Origin: Gyrodactylus bullatarudis
Taxonomy: Eukaryota > Platyhelminthes > Monogenea > Gyrodactylidea > Gyrodactylidae
DNA length: 64,000 bases
Reading direction: 5' to 3'
NCBI GenBank assembly: GCA_012064415.1
Contig: SSNU01000256.1
Coordinates: forward strand, 124,001-188,000
Shown: positions 61,501 through 64,000 of the stretch, piece after piece
Position numbering within the stretch: the first letter of the stretch is position 1
Layout of the letters: every line of letters begins with the position of its first letter
Notes under the pieces: generated by a model
The model's database searches: none
What the model saw: only the letters and a program-made list of their open reading frames with translations
Told to the model about the DNA's origin: nothing
Program-made: the position numbers and the translations under genes

Positions 61501-64000
61501 AATAATCGAGATACCTTCACCTGAGGAGACTTGCTTTGAAACCTTTGACGCCATTATGACATTTATAAATAAACCAGCCGATTCTGGTCCTGATGAACCC
61601 GGCTATCCTGATGAGTATCCAGTTAGTTGTTAACTATTTACTACTACTTCTTCTTAATAATCATAATTTAATTATCTATTTAAGATTGAGAGTGTATCTT
61701 ACGAACTATCCGACTGCATGCAAAAGGTGTCCAAGATGAACTTTAACAAATTATGGGATGAATACGAATATGAGGAAAACGAGGCCTACCAATTCGACAC
61801 ATTCAAGAGCATTCAAGGTATGTTCACAACTCAAGACTCAAGGACAATCTACATACTGAACAAAATATACAGTTCTTTTTAGGGGTAGATTTTCTGTTAC
61901 TGTGGTGTTCGCCTGCTACCTGAAAATGCTTGACTTTTATCGTATGCCAGTTACAATTCAGAAGGCAACATGGTCAGGTAGCAGGCGAAAAATTAAAAAT
62001 TCCAATGATCATCATTCGATACTCAAGATTAAGACAAAGAATTAGTTATGAGTGGATATTAGAATAGGTCAAATTTTTAAACTTTTCCCAACGTTGTCTC
62101 TTTGAGGATAATCGAAAACTGAGCATTTTTTCCTATAAAACCATATGCTTTTGAGCTTGTTCTGATTTTTCAAAATTTCGATTGAAAATGAAAATTTTTG
62201 AACATGTGCTAAGATATTTTCAATGAATCTTACTACAAGAAAGGAAAAAAATAGGATTTGTTAAATGAAAATCCTAGGAAATTTTGATGATTTTAGAGAA
62301 AATCGGACTTTTGTATATGGAACATTCATTGAATAATCTTGATTTTGCAATCTGCTCATTTTGGCATAAATATGAAAAAATAAGCCAAATTTGGAAAAAA
62401 TAAAAATATGCGCGAGTTAACTCTATATTTCTCAGGATCACAAATAGACAAAGTAGTCTATTATCACCGCTCAACTTTTGGAAGAGCCGTCAATTTGAAC
62501 TTATCTCGGATCATTGCAATTAATTTATTTTTAAGCAGTAAAAATGGTCGAAAAATAGGAGGTAGACTCTTGCAAGATAATGGAGTATTTCAATCTCAAC
62601 GACCATTTTTGTCTTTCTTGTCAATTGGGGATCCTAAAATATAACGTTTGATCCCTCTCACACCTTGAAATCGACTCAAAGTTTAAAAAATAAGAAGAAT
62701 CGCTCCAAACTCGAAATTGACGAAAATATGAGATTTTTGTCATAAATTCTCAAACTCATCGAGAATAGCTTTAATTTTAATTTAAAAAATTGAATTTCAT
62801 CATTCAAGTGGAAATGGAAATTCTCCATTTTCATCAAAAAGTAAAACTTTTAAATTATCGGTAATTCTTCTTGGAAAACTCGGATAATCCCCTTAATAAT
62901 GATGAGTTTCTTTCGATCCATTTTTTGGCCAATTTCGAATAATTTGTCTAAATTTATAAACAATTCAGTTTAAAGAGTGGACATTTTTCTTCTGGCCTAA
63001 TTTTTCATCAATTCCAAAAATGTATTGACTCATTTAATATTATGCGGTTTGAAATATGTACATTGTACAATATATATGTTACCGTACAAGTCGTGAATCA
63101 GGAATTATAAGAATTTCCTAGTATATTTCGTGAATGTCATACGTCCTAGTAAATCTCGTGAATAGAATTTTTCTTCACAGGCTGTACTAAAATTAGTATA
63201 TTTCGTGAATGATTTAGGGTGGGGGTCTCCTCCTCATCCTTAATACCTGTTCGTACTTCATTCAAGGAGGGGGTTTATGGATATCTTAAGATAATAGAAT
63301 CTATTATATGAGACTATTAATGAATCTATTCAAGAGAATCTATTTCAGGCTCATCTTATGCTTAATTTCGGACAGCTCTTCAATTGTTGAGAGTCATTTA
63401 ATCTAAGTTTTTGGGTATGAAAATTGAGAATATTGTTTGAGTTGAGGGCAACCAATCAAATTATTTTGTGATTGATTATTCATCCCTGATTATAATTATT
63501 AGGGGTAGATCATCAAAATCAAAAAATTAGAATATTGCAAAATAATGTCTCAAATAATTTTATATAATATAAAACAATATGAATTTTATCATTTATCATA
63601 GTAGCATTCATTCAAAATTTGCTGGTGCAGATTTAAAAAATTGTAAATTTTAAATGAGATTTCGTAACTAAGAACAAAATTCAAAATATACAATTTAATA
63701 GTAATTTTTTCTCAAAATTTAATTCTCTATCTAATGAGCAAATAGGCGAAAAAATTTTTAAAATTTGTTATTTATTACAAATTTCTAGATGCTGTTCAAA
63801 AAGTATTGGAAGCAACTGGTATGGCTCCTTGTGATAGAACTGACATTATCGCTGATACCTTGTCCTCTTCGCATTGTCTCAACTTGTCCGGCATCTTTCG
63901 TGGGGGCACCGATACCCTTCTCAAGTGTTCCTTCATAAAAACTCCCAATACTGATCCTGTGGAGATTGTGATCAAATTCACTGTCAAAAGCAAAGTCCAT
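58546..64000 (+). CDS. COPG: Coatomer subunit gamma (gamma-COP), nearly complete
   Basis: Exons 58546-58585, 58627-59305, 59379-59552, 59614-59752, 59817-60579, 60651-60865, 61358-61621, 61685-61817 and 63789 to beyond the window give 873 in-phase codons; human COPG1 has 874 residues, so only about 15 residues should lie outside. Gamma-COP is the large adaptin-like subunit of the COPI F-subcomplex that binds ARF1 and cargo on Golgi membranes. The trunk is clear from [19 protein letters not shown] through [35 protein letters not shown] and [13 protein letters not shown]. The appendage follows from [20 protein letters not shown] to [17 protein letters not shown]. The first exon ([13 protein letters not shown], then LEKTAV after a 41-nt intron) is inferred from phase and the conserved LEK join; the usual N-terminal NPFQH motif is absent. 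Confidence 0.93.
61908..61989. mobile_element. Small MITE-like element with 16-bp perfect inverted ends
   Basis: TTCGCCTGCTACCTGA at 61908-61923 and its exact inverse complement at 61974-61989, 82 bp overall. A single arm with one mismatch occurs at 40308-40323, next to an ATXN7 exon. Confidence 0.65.
62085..62340 (+). repeat. Three-copy interspersed repeat, copy 3
   Basis: Same order of blocks as 28750-29090 (GAGGATAATCGAAAACT, TTTTCCTATAAAACCATA, TTCAATGAATCTTACTAC). Located in COPG intron 8. Confidence 0.65.

Larger units (their letters stand above)
61818..63788 (+). other. COPG: COPG intron 8, about 2 kb, repeat-bearing
   Basis: Donor CAAG|GTATGT, acceptor AATTTCTAG. It contains a 16-bp perfect inverted pair (61908-61989), the third copy of the three-copy repeat (62085-62340) and four scattered CGTGAAT words around 63090-63210. 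No coding sequence was recognised. Confidence 0.7.

Noticed and set aside
1..64000. tRNA, rRNA and CRISPR features
   Set aside because: No cloverleaf with tRNA A and B boxes, no rRNA-like conserved block and no regularly spaced repeats were seen on either strand.

Overview
The window is animal nuclear DNA: AT-rich, intron-rich and full of short interspersed repeats. It carries spliced orthologues of four conserved animal genes, plus the 3' end of what looks like a fifth. Protein divergence and the probable pickpocket/DEG-ENaC channel suggest an arthropod. A caligid copepod would fit the mix of very AT-rich, repeat-laden large introns and tiny coding introns, but no sequence here proves the species. 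All exon chains below were built by hand from splice sites, reading phase and protein homology.

Layout: (1) 953-1476 (+): last two exons of a probable DEG/ENaC sodium channel, entering from the left. (2) 6308-49058 (-): one large ataxin-7 (SAGA deubiquitinase-module) gene. Fourteen phase-consistent coding exons encode at least about 1,704 residues: an N-terminal ATXN7 zinc finger, an acidic Ser-rich segment, the SCA7 domain, then a very long Q/N/S-rich tail. Its introns reach 14 kb and hold most of the repeats. (3) 49478-57680 (+): ERCC6L/PICH, a Snf2-family DNA translocase of 1,280 residues in 21 exons, with a tripled TPR-like N-terminus and a tail made of many tiny phase-0 exons. (4) 57712-58420 (-): PSMB6, the proteasome beta-1 subunit, 215 residues in three exons. 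(5) 58546 to beyond 64000 (+): gamma-COP (COPG), nine exons in the window and almost complete.

The right-hand 15 kb is compact. PSMB6 and COPG are head-to-head with 125 bp between start codons. PICH and PSMB6 are tail-to-tail with 31 bp between stop codons. Ataxin-7 and PICH are head-to-head across about 420 bp. These are housekeeping chromatin, mitosis, proteolysis and vesicle-traffic genes and do not form a pathway.

The most unusual feature is a class of ultra-short introns (29, 32, 33, 36, 38 and 41 nt) spread over all four well-supported genes. One falls exactly between the propeptide and the catalytic Thr1 of PSMB6. Another is mostly a perfect 9-bp hairpin. Other notable points are the run of symmetric microexons in PICH, an inverted pair of 600-bp repeats that bracket two ataxin-7 exons, and several TTAA-flanked and foldback MITE-like elements.
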